From Frondihabitans australicus (lineage in GTDB: Bacteria > Actinomycetota > Actinomycetes > Actinomycetales > Microbacteriaceae), in contig NZ_RBKS01000001.1 of assembly GCF_003634555.1 (NCBI RefSeq), positions 2,418,001 to 2,482,000 on the forward strand: 64,000 nt of DNA. Direction: 5' to 3'. Shown here in pieces: positions 34,147 to 42,247 of the stretch. How positions within the stretch are numbered: position 1 is the stretch's first letter; each line of letters starts with the position of its first letter. The notes under the pieces were generated by a model that saw only the letters and a program-made list of their open reading frames with translations, was not told the origin of the DNA and did not search any database. The translations under genes and the position numbers were made by a program.

Positions 34147-35262
34147 TCAGCTCTTCTGGCGTTGCAGGAGCCCGGCGAGAGACACCTTCCGAGGGCTGCC
34201 CCCGCCGCGAGCCGCCGAGGCCCGCCGCCGCTGGTCGATGTAGACGGCCGCGACGAGCACGACGCCGACCGCGACCTGCTGCCAGAACGGCTGGACGCCG
34301 ACGATGACGAAGCCGTTCTGAAGGATCGCCGGGATGCAGAGGCCGACGGCCGTGCCGAAGATGGTGCCGAGGCCGCCGAAGAGGCTCGTGCCGCCGATCA
34401 CGACGGCCGCGATGACGTTCAGGTTGGTCTGCGACTGGCCGGCGATGGCCGTCGTGCCGAACTGCGACAGCGACAGGAGCCCGGCGAAGCCCGCCAGGCC
34501 GCCCGACAGGGCGTACACGGAGATGAGCTGCCGGTCGACCTTGACGCCCACCCGCCGCGCGGCCTCCTCGTTCGAGCCGACCGCGAAGGTGTAGAGCCCG
34601 AACTTGGTGCGGTGCAGGATCACGCCGAAGACGACCAGGAAGACGATGGCGATGACCGAGATGAGCGGCAGAGTGGTGCCGACGAGGTTGCCGTAGCCGA
34701 TGTTGTCGGAGAGCACCTGCGGGATCTTCGTGATGTCGACGCCGCCGGTCATGACCTCGGCGAGGCCGAGGGCCGCGCCGAGCGAGCCCAGGGTGACGAT
34801 GAGCGGCGGCACCTTCGCCTTCGCGATGAGGAGGCCGTTGACCGTTCCCCAGGCGAGGCCCGAGGCGACCGCGACGACGAGGCCGACGAGGGCCGTGAGC
34901 CAGCCGTCGCCGCCGACCCAGATCATCGCGTCGGCCGACACGACGCCCGAGAAGACGAGCACGGAGCCGACCGAGAGGTCGATTCCGCTCGTGACGATGA
35001 CGAACGTCATCCCGATGCCGAGGACGCCGAGGATCGACATGTTCTGGATCACCTGACGCAGGTTCGTCCACTGCGGGAACGCCGTCGGGGCCAGGGCCGT
35101 GAAGACCAGGAAGATCACGACCAGCACCAGGACGATCTGGAAGGCCTGGATGCCGAGGACGCGACGGAAGACGTTCGGGCCGCCGTCGGCTCCTGCGGGC
35201 GGGGTGGTCGGCTTCGGCGCCGGAGACGTGGTGGTCGCGGCGGCGGTGTTCGTGGTGGTCAT
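34147..35262 (-). CDS. sugar ABC transporter permease of the LacI regulon
   Basis: A 371-residue RbsC-type permease with a Thr/Pro-rich N-terminus of about 30 residues, then eight to ten membrane segments. Family landmarks GMTFVIVTSGIDLSVGSVL and AVGSNEEAARRVGVKVDR (the ATPase-contact loop) are clear. The single permease gene implies a homodimeric channel. ATGA overlap with the ATPase gene. Confidence 0.9.
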   Translation of the reverse strand: MTTTNTAAATTTSPAPKPTTPPAGADGGPNVFRRVLGIQAFQIVLVLVVIFLVFTALAPTAFPQWTNLRQVIQNMSILGVLGIGMTFVIVTSGIDLSVGSVLVFSGVVSADAMIWVGGDGWLTALVGLVVAVASGLAWGTVNGLLIAKAKVPPLIVTLGSLGAALGLAEVMTGGVDITKIPQVLSDNIGYGNLVGTTLPLISVIAIVFLVVFGVILHRTKFGLYTFAVGSNEEAARRVGVKVDRQLISVYALSGGLAGFAGLLSLSQFGTTAIAGQSQTNLNVIAAVVIGGTSLFGGLGTIFGTAVGLCIPAILQNGFVIVGVQPFWQQVAVGVVLVAAVYIDQRRRASAARGGGSPRKVSLAGLLQRQKS

Positions 35263-36029
35263 TTCGCTCCCTGTGCGACGGCGCCGGTCATGGCTCCGAC
35301 GAGCTCTTCCATGGACGTGTCCTTGGCCTGGTAGGTCGCGACGCGGCGGCCGAGGCGAAGGACCTGGACGCGGTCGGCCACCTCGATCACGTGCGGCATC
35401 GAGTGGCTGATGAACACGACGGCCACGCCCTTGTCGCGGACGCGGCGGATGGTCTCGAGGACGTTCTTGGTCTGGACGACGCCGAGGGCCGCGGTGGGCT
35501 CGTCGAGGAACACGACGCCTTTGGCCCAGGCGACGGCGCGGGCGATGGCGATCGCCTGGCGCTGGCCGCCCGACATGCCGCCGACCGGGTCGGTGAGGCT
35601 GCGGACCGTGGCGCCGAGGTCGTCGAAGGCCTGCTTCGAGCGGAGCGCCATGGCCTTGTTGTCGAGGAACCCGAACCTGCCGGCGACGCCCTTCCTGGGC
35701 AGCTCGCGGCCGAGGAACATGTTCTGCACCGGGTTGAGGTGCGGTGCGAGCGCGAGGTCCTGGTACACGGTCTCGATGCCGAGCTGGCTGGCCGCGGTGG
35801 GGCTGTCGAGGTCGACCCTGCCGCCCGCGAAGAGGATCTCGCCGGAGTCGAGGGCCAGCGAGCCCGAGAGCGCCTTGACCAGCGTCGACTTGCCGGCGCC
35901 GTTGTCGCCGATGAGCGCGACGACCTCGCCCGGGTAGATCTCGAAGTCGACCGCGTCGAGGGCCCGGACGCTGCCGAAGCTGCGCGTGAGCCCTCGTGCT
36001 TCGAGGATGGGAATCTGTCCGACGGTCAT
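35259..36029 (-). CDS. sugar ABC transporter ATP-binding protein (single domain)
   Basis: A 256-residue ATPase with one ABC domain only: Walker A GDNGAGKST, signature MSGGQRQAIAIARA, Walker B VVFLDEPTAAL and H-loop FISHS. FrcA-like importers for fructose and related sugars use such half-size subunits, unlike the two-domain RbsA at 15907. First gene of the importer operon; promoter and operator at 36152-36180 lie 120 bp upstream. Confidence 0.9.
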   Translation of the reverse strand: MTVGQIPILEARGLTRSFGSVRALDAVDFEIYPGEVVALIGDNGAGKSTLVKALSGSLALDSGEILFAGGRVDLDSPTAASQLGIETVYQDLALAPHLNPVQNMFLGRELPRKGVAGRFGFLDNKAMALRSKQAFDDLGATVRSLTDPVGGMSGGQRQAIAIARAVAWAKGVVFLDEPTAALGVVQTKNVLETIRRVRDKGVAVVFISHSMPHVIEVADRVQVLRLGRRVATYQAKDTSMEELVGAMTGAVAQGAK

Positions 36030-36151
36030 GGCGTCTGCCTCCAGCTCTCTGGATCGACGGGCGACGACGGCGCGCTTTCGGCTGCGTCATCGAAGCTCGT
36101 TTCCTCCGATCGCGGCGCTCTGTCGGGGGCGCCGCATCGGTTGACAGGTTG

Positions 36152-36180
36152 AAAGTACCCAGCCATGTCATCGATGTCAA
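36152..36180 (-). promoter_or_regulatory. promoter with LacI operator for the importer operon
   Basis: On the minus strand TTGACA (36180-36175), a 17-bp spacer and TACTTT (36157-36152) make a near-ideal promoter. TGTCATCGATGTCA (36166-36179), 13 of 14 to the operator, overlaps the -35. Confidence 0.78.
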
Positions 36181-36232
36181 GCACATTTTTCTCGGCGGCT
36201 TTGCTAGCGTGGCCTCACCGATGGCGGATTCA

Positions 36233-36269
36233 TGTCATGCGTGACACGCAGATCACGTCATCCATGACA
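36233..36269 (+). promoter_or_regulatory. two LacI operators before the LacI gene
   Basis: TGTCATGCGTGACA (36233-36246) and CGTCATCCATGACA (36256-36269) each match the 14-bp operator at 12 positions. The second ends 15 bp before the LacI start codon, so the repressor probably controls its own gene. Confidence 0.65.
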
Positions 36270-36284
36270 TGGAGGGGTGCGGCG

Positions 36285-37271
36285 ATGACCACGATGCAGG
36301 ATGTCGCGAAGCTCGCCGGGGTGAGCGCCAAGACCGTGTCGAGGGTCTTCAACGACGACCCGCACGTGACCGACGACACGCGCCGCCGCGTCTCCGAGGC
36401 GATGGAGTCGCTCAAGTACGTGCCGAACATGATGGCGCGCACGTTCCGGTCGGGTCGGGCCTCGGTCGTCGGGATCGCGGTGCCCGACATCGGCGACCCG
36501 TTCTTCGCCGCCATCATCCGCTCGGTCGACCGCGAGTCCCGCCTGCGGGGCATGTCGACGGCCGTGACCAGCCTCGGCGACGACCCCGCCCTCGAGCAGT
36601 CGACCGTCGAGTCTCTGCTGCGGCTGCAGGTGAACGGCCTCATCATCGCGCCGATCGCCGCCGACCAGGCCTACCTCGCGCCGTGGCTCGTGAACATGCC
36701 CGCGGTCTTCATCGACCGCACGCCCACCGGGGTGACCGGCGACAGCTTCGTCGAGGACGACTTCGGCGGGGCCTACGAGGCCACCCGCCACCTCCACTCG
36801 CTCGGGCACACTCGGGTCGGCTTCGTCGGCGACGCGGACCCCGTCAGCACGACCGAGCAGCGCGTCCGCGGCTACCGGCAGGCCGTCGCCGACCTCGGGC
36901 TCGACGATCGGGCCGAGCTGCTGGTGCGGGCGTCGACGCATGACGCCGCGGATGCCGTGCGCCGGCTCCTGCGCATCGACGACCCGCCCACCGCGATCTT
37001 CTCGTCGAACGCGCGCACCTCGCTGGAGGTGTTCCCGGCGCTGCAGCGCCTCGACCGCACCGACGTCGCCCTCGTCAGCTTCGGCGACTTCCCGATGGCG
37101 GCGTCGCTGCAGCCGTCGGTGACGGTGATCGACCAGGATCCCGACCGGCTCGGCCTGCTCGCCACCGAGCGGCTCTTCACCCGCATCGAGACGCCCGGCA
37201 AGCGCCTCAAGCGGGCGACGGTGGTGCCGGTGCAGCTCGTCGAGCGCGGCTCGTCCGTCCGCGCGTCGTAA
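36285..37271 (+). CDS. LacI family repressor of the polyol/sugar regulon
   Basis: A 328-residue LacI protein. The N-terminal helix-turn-helix reads VAKLAGVSAKTVSRV and is followed by the hinge helix YVPNMMARTFRSGR. The effector domain shows VVGIAVPDIGDPFFAAII and FSSNARTSLEVFPAL. ATG 36285 is chosen over upstream in-frame starts because GGAGGGG lies before it and the family begins just ahead of DVAKLAG. Palindromic operators at 27-36 kb fit a LacI dimer and mark its targets. Confidence 0.92.
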   Translation: MTTMQDVAKLAGVSAKTVSRVFNDDPHVTDDTRRRVSEAMESLKYVPNMMARTFRSGRASVVGIAVPDIGDPFFAAIIRSVDRESRLRGMSTAVTSLGDDPALEQSTVESLLRLQVNGLIIAPIAADQAYLAPWLVNMPAVFIDRTPTGVTGDSFVEDDFGGAYEATRHLHSLGHTRVGFVGDADPVSTTEQRVRGYRQAVADLGLDDRAELLVRASTHDAADAVRRLLRIDDPPTAIFSSNARTSLEVFPALQRLDRTDVALVSFGDFPMAASLQPSVTVIDQDPDRLGLLATERLFTRIETPGKRLKRATVVPVQLVERGSSVRAS

Positions 37272-37277
37272 GGGACA

Positions 37278-37337
37278 CCGGGCGATTCGACGCACTCCGG
37301 GCGAGCGCGGCGCGCCGGGATGCGTGAAGTCGCCCGG
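37278..37337. terminator. imperfect inverted repeat between LacI and aminotransferase genes
   Basis: CCGGGCGA (37278-37285) pairs with TCGCCCGG (37330-37337), and the inner 15 bases pair at about 10 positions. It fills the 87-bp gap between convergent genes, so a bidirectional terminator is likely. Confidence 0.55.
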
Positions 37338-37358
37338 GATCGAGCTCGCGAGCGCGCT

Positions 37359-38546
37359 CTAGCGCCAGACGACGGCGCCCTGCATGCTCGACGGGTAGGC
37401 CGCCGCGATCCGGGCGACGGCCTCGCGCAGCGTGTCGGGCTCGCAGGCGAGGTTGAGTCGTGCGAACCCCCGCCCCTCGCGCCCGAACCCGAGCCCCGAG
37501 TTGAGCGCGACGTAGGCGTGCTCGCGCAGCGGCACCGCCGGGTCGTCGCCGAGCCCGAGCCCGCGGAAGTCGAGCCACGCCAGGTAGCCGGCCCGAGGCA
37601 TCCTGAAGACGACGCCCGGCAGCTGATCGCGCACGAGGGCCGCGAGCAGGCGCGCGTTCGACGCCACGCGGGCGACCGCCTCGTCGAGCCATTCGGTCTC
37701 GTGCTCGAACGCCCGCATGTTCGCGTGCAGCCCGAGGATCGACGTGCGGCACGCGACCTCGTCGTTGAGGGTGTCGAGCAACGCCGCCGAGCGGTCGTCG
37801 CCCGCCACGACGACCGAGCACTTCACGCCGGCCAGGTTCCAGCCCTTGCTGGCGCTCGTGACGGTCACCGAGCGGGCTCCGCGCGACTCGGCCACGGTCG
37901 CGAACGGCGTGAAGACGACGCCAGGATGGGTGAGCGGCCCGTGGATCTCGTCGCTCACCACGAGCACGTCGTACCGCGCCGCGAGGTCGGCCACGGCGGC
38001 GAGGGTCTCGTGCGAGTGGACGAGCCCGATCGGGTTGTGGGGGTTGCAGAGGAGGAAGACCCGTGCTCCTGCGAGGAAGGCCCGCTCGAGGCCGTCGAGG
38101 TCGAGCGAGTACTCGCCCCAGCGCTCGACCAGCGGCACCTCGGCGACGCGACATCGGGCCTCGTCGACGAGCTCGAAGAAGGGCGGGTACACCGGCGGCG
38201 TGATGACGACGTCGCCGCCGTCGGGCAGCGCGACACGGAGGGTCTCGACGATGCCGACGCTGACGTCGGTGGCGATGTGGACGCGCGACGGGTCGACCCG
38301 CCAGCCCCAGCGGCGCTCGGCGAAGCCGGCGAAGGCGGGGGCGAGGGGGCCGGGGCCGTCGAGGTAGCCGAGGTCGGACTGCCGGACGCGCTCGATCAGC
38401 GCCTCCTGGATGCCGGGGGCGACGCCGTAGTCCATCTCGGCGACGAAGAGCGGCAACACGCTGGGGGCGTAGCGGGTCCACTTGATGCTCGTGCGGGCGC
38501 TGCGGATGTGGCCCGTGGGGTCGAGCTCGTCGATGTCGCCTGGCAT
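37359..38546 (-). CDS. PatB/MalY-like PLP C-S lyase / aminotransferase
   Basis: A 395-residue fold-type I PLP enzyme: LPLFVAEMDYGVAPGI (near 31-46) typical of the MalY/PatB group, LCNPHNPIG (167-175), SDEIHGPL (198-205) and the PLP lysine in SASKGWNLAG (Lys234). Relatives cleave cystathionine or cysteine S-conjugates to pyruvate, ammonia and a thiol. It follows the peptide-type ABC operon on the same strand (68 bp), and a flavin monooxygenase and CysK are nearby, pointing to sulfur release from an imported organosulfur compound. ATG 38546 has GGGAG ten bases upstream. Confidence 0.82.
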   Translation of the reverse strand: MPGDIDELDPTGHIRSARTSIKWTRYAPSVLPLFVAEMDYGVAPGIQEALIERVRQSDLGYLDGPGPLAPAFAGFAERRWGWRVDPSRVHIATDVSVGIVETLRVALPDGGDVVITPPVYPPFFELVDEARCRVAEVPLVERWGEYSLDLDGLERAFLAGARVFLLCNPHNPIGLVHSHETLAAVADLAARYDVLVVSDEIHGPLTHPGVVFTPFATVAESRGARSVTVTSASKGWNLAGVKCSVVVAGDDRSAALLDTLNDEVACRTSILGLHANMRAFEHETEWLDEAVARVASNARLLAALVRDQLPGVVFRMPRAGYLAWLDFRGLGLGDDPAVPLREHAYVALNSGLGFGREGRGFARLNLACEPDTLREAVARIAAAYPSSMQGAVVWR

Positions 38547-38614
38547 GCGAGCCATTCTCCCGCCGTGCGGGCGCTGCCGCGAGTCCGGCGTCACGCCGCG
38601 TAAACCTCAGCGCG

Positions 38615-39451
38615 CTAGTCGGCGGCGATCTTCGCCCGGAGCTCCTCCCGCGTCGCCCGGGCCGAGGCCGCCCCCGTGAGCGTCGGCGCCGACCCGACGA
38701 GCAGGCGGGTGTAGGCGTGATGCGGTGCGTTGATGATGGCGTCGGTCGAGTTGACCTCCACGATCCTGCCCCGGTACAGCACCACCACGCGGTCGGTGAT
38801 GCCGGCGACCGAGCCGAGGTCGTGCGAGATGAACAGCAGCGAGACCGAGGGCCCGGCGAGCGACTGCAGGAGCTCGAGGATCTGCACCCGGTTCGCGGAG
38901 TCGAGGGCGCTGACCGGCTCGTCGAGGATCAGAAGCTTCGGCTCGGAGACCAGCGCGCGGGCGATCGCGACGCGCTGCCGCTGGCCGCCCGAGATCTGCC
39001 CGGGCAGGCGCGAGAGGAGGCTCTCGTCGAGGTGGACGCGTGCGAGGTACTCGCGAACCTTCGCGGCGATCTCGGCGGACGACAGGCGCCCCTGCGTGAC
39101 GAGCGGCTCGGCGATCGACTGCTCGACGGTGAACTCGGGGTCGAGGCTGCGTTGGGGGTCCTGGAAGACGTACTGCAGCACGCCCGACCGCCGGAACTCG
39201 CGCCACTGCGCCGGCTTCAGCCGGCTGAGGTCGGTGCCGTCGAACTCGACGCGGCCGCCCGACGCCTTCACCAGGCCGAGCACGGTGCGCGCGAGCGTCG
39301 ACTTGCCCGAGCCGGTCTCGCCGATGAGGCCGATGACCTCGCCGGTGGCGATCTCGAGAGAGGCGTCGAAGATCACCTGCTTCTCGCGGCTGCCCCGGCC
39401 GTACGAGACCTGCAGGTCGTGGATGCTCAGGATCGGGGTCTGTGCGGTCAT
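38615..39451 (-). CDS. peptide-type ABC transporter ATP-binding protein (DppF-like)
   Basis: A 278-residue ATPase: Walker A GETGSGKST, VFQDPQRSLDPEFTVEQSI (Q-loop), signature ISGGQRQRVAIARA, Walker B LLILDEPVSAL, and the C-terminal NAPHHAYTRLL region of oligopeptide ATPases. It forms a pair with the DppD-like subunit, and ATGA overlap couples their translation. Imports oligopeptides, nickel or opine-like ligands by family; see the binding protein for context. Confidence 0.9.
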   Translation of the reverse strand: MTAQTPILSIHDLQVSYGRGSREKQVIFDASLEIATGEVIGLIGETGSGKSTLARTVLGLVKASGGRVEFDGTDLSRLKPAQWREFRRSGVLQYVFQDPQRSLDPEFTVEQSIAEPLVTQGRLSSAEIAAKVREYLARVHLDESLLSRLPGQISGGQRQRVAIARALVSEPKLLILDEPVSALDSANRVQILELLQSLAGPSVSLLFISHDLGSVAGITDRVVVLYRGRIVEVNSTDAIINAPHHAYTRLLVGSAPTLTGAASARATREELRAKIAAD

Positions 39452-40308
39452 GCGGTCTCCTCCGGCTTCCGCAGGAAGCGCTCCAGGCCGAACCGGTGGT
39501 GCTCGTCGAGCAGCAGCCGCGTGTACTCGTGCGACGGCTCGTACAGCACCCGCTCGGTCGGCCCCTGCTCGACGACCTGGCCCTCGCGCATCACGAGCAC
39601 CTCGTCGCACAGCTCGGCGACGACGGCGAGGTCGTGCGACACCACGATGAGCGCCAGGCCGAGGCTGTCCTTCAGGTCGGTGAGGAGGTCGAGGATCTCG
39701 GCCTGCACCGTCACGTCGAGCGCGGTCGTCGCCTCGTCGGCGATGAGCACCTGGGGCTCGCACGCGACGGCGGCGGCGATGAGCACGCGCTGCAGCATGC
39801 CGCCCGACAGCTCGAACGGGTACTGGAAGTACACGTACTCCGGGTCGTGGATCCGCACCTTCTCGAGCAGCTCGATCGTGTTCTGCTTGGCGGCCCGGCG
39901 CGGCTGGCCCTTCTTGACGCGGAGGATCTCGGCCAGCTGCTTGCCGACCGGGATCGAGGGGTTGAGGTACGACGCGGGGTCCTGGAACACCGCCGAGATC
40001 GTCGTGCCCCGCAGCGCCGTCCACTCCGAGCGCGAGAGCGTGGCGGTGTCGCGCCCGGCGAGCGTGATCGTGCCCTCGCTCACCTCGAAGAGCTCCGGCA
40101 GGATCCCGAGCAGAGCCCGGCAGGTGATCGTCTTGCCGCTCCCCGACTCTCCGACGATCCCGAGCGCCCGGCCCGGCCGCACCTCGAACGAGATGGACTC
40201 GACCGTCACGGTGTCCTGGAGGTGGTTGTAGATCTGCACGCCGTCGACGGCGAGGACGGCGGCGCCCGGGGCGGTCGACGCGGCTGCGGAGGGGGCTGTC
40301 GTGGTCAT
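39448..40308 (-). CDS. peptide-type ABC transporter ATP-binding protein (DppD-like)
   Basis: A 286-residue ATPase with Walker A GESGSGKT, VFQDPASYLNPSIPVGKQL, signature ELSGGMLQRVLIAAAVA, Walker B VLIADEATTALDV and H-loop VVSHD. The C-terminal EPSHEYTRLLLDE is family-typical. An Ala/Ser-rich N-terminal leader of about 18 residues precedes the domain. ATGA overlaps at both ends. Confidence 0.9.
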   Translation of the reverse strand: MTTTAPSAAASTAPGAAVLAVDGVQIYNHLQDTVTVESISFEVRPGRALGIVGESGSGKTITCRALLGILPELFEVSEGTITLAGRDTATLSRSEWTALRGTTISAVFQDPASYLNPSIPVGKQLAEILRVKKGQPRRAAKQNTIELLEKVRIHDPEYVYFQYPFELSGGMLQRVLIAAAVACEPQVLIADEATTALDVTVQAEILDLLTDLKDSLGLALIVVSHDLAVVAELCDEVLVMREGQVVEQGPTERVLYEPSHEYTRLLLDEHHRFGLERFLRKPEETA

Positions 40309-41207
40309 CGGACACCCGCCTTCCCGGCCACCGACGGAGTGGCACGCAGCATGCGGCGGCGCTTCTTCGCCAGGGCCCGGCGGCGCAGGAGCACACGCCC
40401 CGACTCCCCGGACACGTCGCGCAGCACGTCGGCCATGAGGTTGAGCGCGAGAACGGTCAGCATGATCAGCAGCACCGGGAACGCCGGCGCCCACGGCTGG
40501 TACGCGAGGTAGCCGAGGTCGCTCGAGAGCAGGCCGCCCCAGGTCGGCGCCGGGGGCTGCACGCCGATGCCGAGGAAGGTGAGGCTCGCGACGATCACGA
40601 GCCCGACGCCGGTGGCGTTGGCGAACGCGATGCCGATCGGCGCGATGACCTTCGGGCCGATGTGGCGGCGGAGCACCCACGAAGTGGACGCGCCGCTCAG
40701 CACGGACGCCTCGACGTACTGCGAGCTCGACACCGACAGGGCCGCGGCGCGCGAGACCCGGTAGAACATCGGGGCGAGCAGGATGCCGACGCTCAGCATC
40801 GCCTGGTTCAGCCCGTTGCCCAGCAGGGCGGTCATCGCGACGGCGAACACGAGGAACGGGAGTGCGATGAGGGTGTCCATGATCCTGAGCGTGAACCACT
40901 CGAAGACGCGGCCGAGGTAGACCGACAGGAGCCCGGGGATCGTCCCGACGACGAGCGCGATGGCCGCCGTCTCGAAGGCGCTGAGGACGCTCACCGGTGC
41001 TCCTGCGAGCAGGCGGCTGAGCACGTCGCGGCCGAGGTAGTCGGTGCCGAGCAGATGACCCGCCGACGGCCCCTTGAGGATCGTCGCGCCGCCCGTCAGC
41101 GGGTTGACGGGGGCGAGCAGCGTGCCGAAGCAGCCGAGGAACAGGATGAACAGGAGGATGACGGCGGCGACCCAGAAGGTCGGCAGGCGAAGGAGACGCG
41201 AGAACAC
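40305..41207 (-). CDS. peptide-type ABC transporter permease (DppC-like)
   Basis: A 300-residue membrane protein with about six helices. Typical DppC features are LLGTDYLGRDVLSRLLAG after the first helix and the EAA loop EASVLSGASTSWVLRRHIGPKVIAPI. The GTG at 41207 abuts the stop of the DppB-like gene with no spacer. A basic C-terminal tail of 35 residues follows the last helix. Confidence 0.9.
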   Translation of the reverse strand: MFSRLLRLPTFWVAAVILLFILFLGCFGTLLAPVNPLTGGATILKGPSAGHLLGTDYLGRDVLSRLLAGAPVSVLSAFETAAIALVVGTIPGLLSVYLGRVFEWFTLRIMDTLIALPFLVFAVAMTALLGNGLNQAMLSVGILLAPMFYRVSRAAALSVSSSQYVEASVLSGASTSWVLRRHIGPKVIAPIGIAFANATGVGLVIVASLTFLGIGVQPPAPTWGGLLSSDLGYLAYQPWAPAFPVLLIMLTVLALNLMADVLRDVSGESGRVLLRRRALAKKRRRMLRATPSVAGKAGVR

Positions 41208-42245
41208 CTAGACCCCTCTCTTCGCGGCCGGATCGATGCGGTTGAGCGCGATGTTGATGAGCAGGTTGAAGCCGACCACGATGACGATCGACACGACGAG
41301 CACGCCCTGCACCGCCGGCACGTCGCCGTGCAGCGCCGAGGTCGAGGCGAAGACGCCGTAACCGGAGAGGCCGAAGATCGACTCGGTGACGACGGCGCCG
41401 CCGAGCAGGGTCGGGAAGTTGAGGCCGACGAGAGCGAGCGCGGGGCCGCCGCCGTTGCGGAGCTGGTGCACGAAGAAGATCCGGCGCGGGCTGAGGCCGT
41501 GCACGAGAGCGCCGATGACGTAGTTCTGGCCGGAGGCGGAGACGAGACCGGCCCGGAGCTGCCGGGCGACGCCCGCCACCATGTCGAGGCTGAGCGCGGT
41601 GGCCGGCAGGATCACGTGACTGAACCAGACGCCGAAGCCGCTCGACAGCGACACGTACCCAGCCGACGGCAGCGCGTGCAGCTGCACCGCGAAGACGGCT
41701 ACCAGCACGATGCCCACGGTGAACGGCGGGAGCGCCGACATGAGCGACGTGATGCCGGTGATGACGCGGTCGATCCACGAGGTGCGGAAGACGGCGGCGA
41801 GCGTGCCGAAGGCGGCGCCGAAGACCACGCCGATGATGAGCGCGACGATCGCGACGGAGAGGCTGATGCCGATCCGCTGCCCGATCATGGTCGAGATCGG
41901 CACCCCGTCGGTCCAGCTGACGCCGAGGGAGCCGTGGAGCAGGTCGGTGAACCACGACCAGTACTGCACGATGAACGGCCGATCGAGCCCGTACTGGTGG
42001 TTCAGCCGGGCGACGGCCGCCGGGGTGGCGGCGTCGCCCAGCTGCACGTACGCCGGGTTCAGGCCCGAGAGCGTGCCCAGCAGGAACGTGATGAACGTGC
42101 CGAACACGAAGACCGGAATGAAGATGAGGAACGGGCGCAGGATCGCGAAACCCACCCGCTGGAGCCTCAGCGAACCCGAGGTCCGCGGTGCCCTCCGCGA
42201 CGCGCGCACCGCGCGCCGCACCTCGACGTCTGTTCCGGTCGCCAT
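41208..42245 (-). CDS. peptide-type ABC transporter permease (DppB-like)
   Basis: A 345-residue membrane protein with six helices and the DppB pattern: a long extracytoplasmic loop after helix 1 (QYGLDRPFIVQYWSWFTDLL), then the membrane domain with LALVGLNFPTLLGGAVVTESIFGL at the C-terminal EAA side. Two bases after the binding-protein gene. Confidence 0.9.
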   Translation of the reverse strand: MATGTDVEVRRAVRASRRAPRTSGSLRLQRVGFAILRPFLIFIPVFVFGTFITFLLGTLSGLNPAYVQLGDAATPAAVARLNHQYGLDRPFIVQYWSWFTDLLHGSLGVSWTDGVPISTMIGQRIGISLSVAIVALIIGVVFGAAFGTLAAVFRTSWIDRVITGITSLMSALPPFTVGIVLVAVFAVQLHALPSAGYVSLSSGFGVWFSHVILPATALSLDMVAGVARQLRAGLVSASGQNYVIGALVHGLSPRRIFFVHQLRNGGGPALALVGLNFPTLLGGAVVTESIFGLSGYGVFASTSALHGDVPAVQGVLVVSIVIVVGFNLLINIALNRIDPAAKRGV

Positions 42246-42247
42246 GC

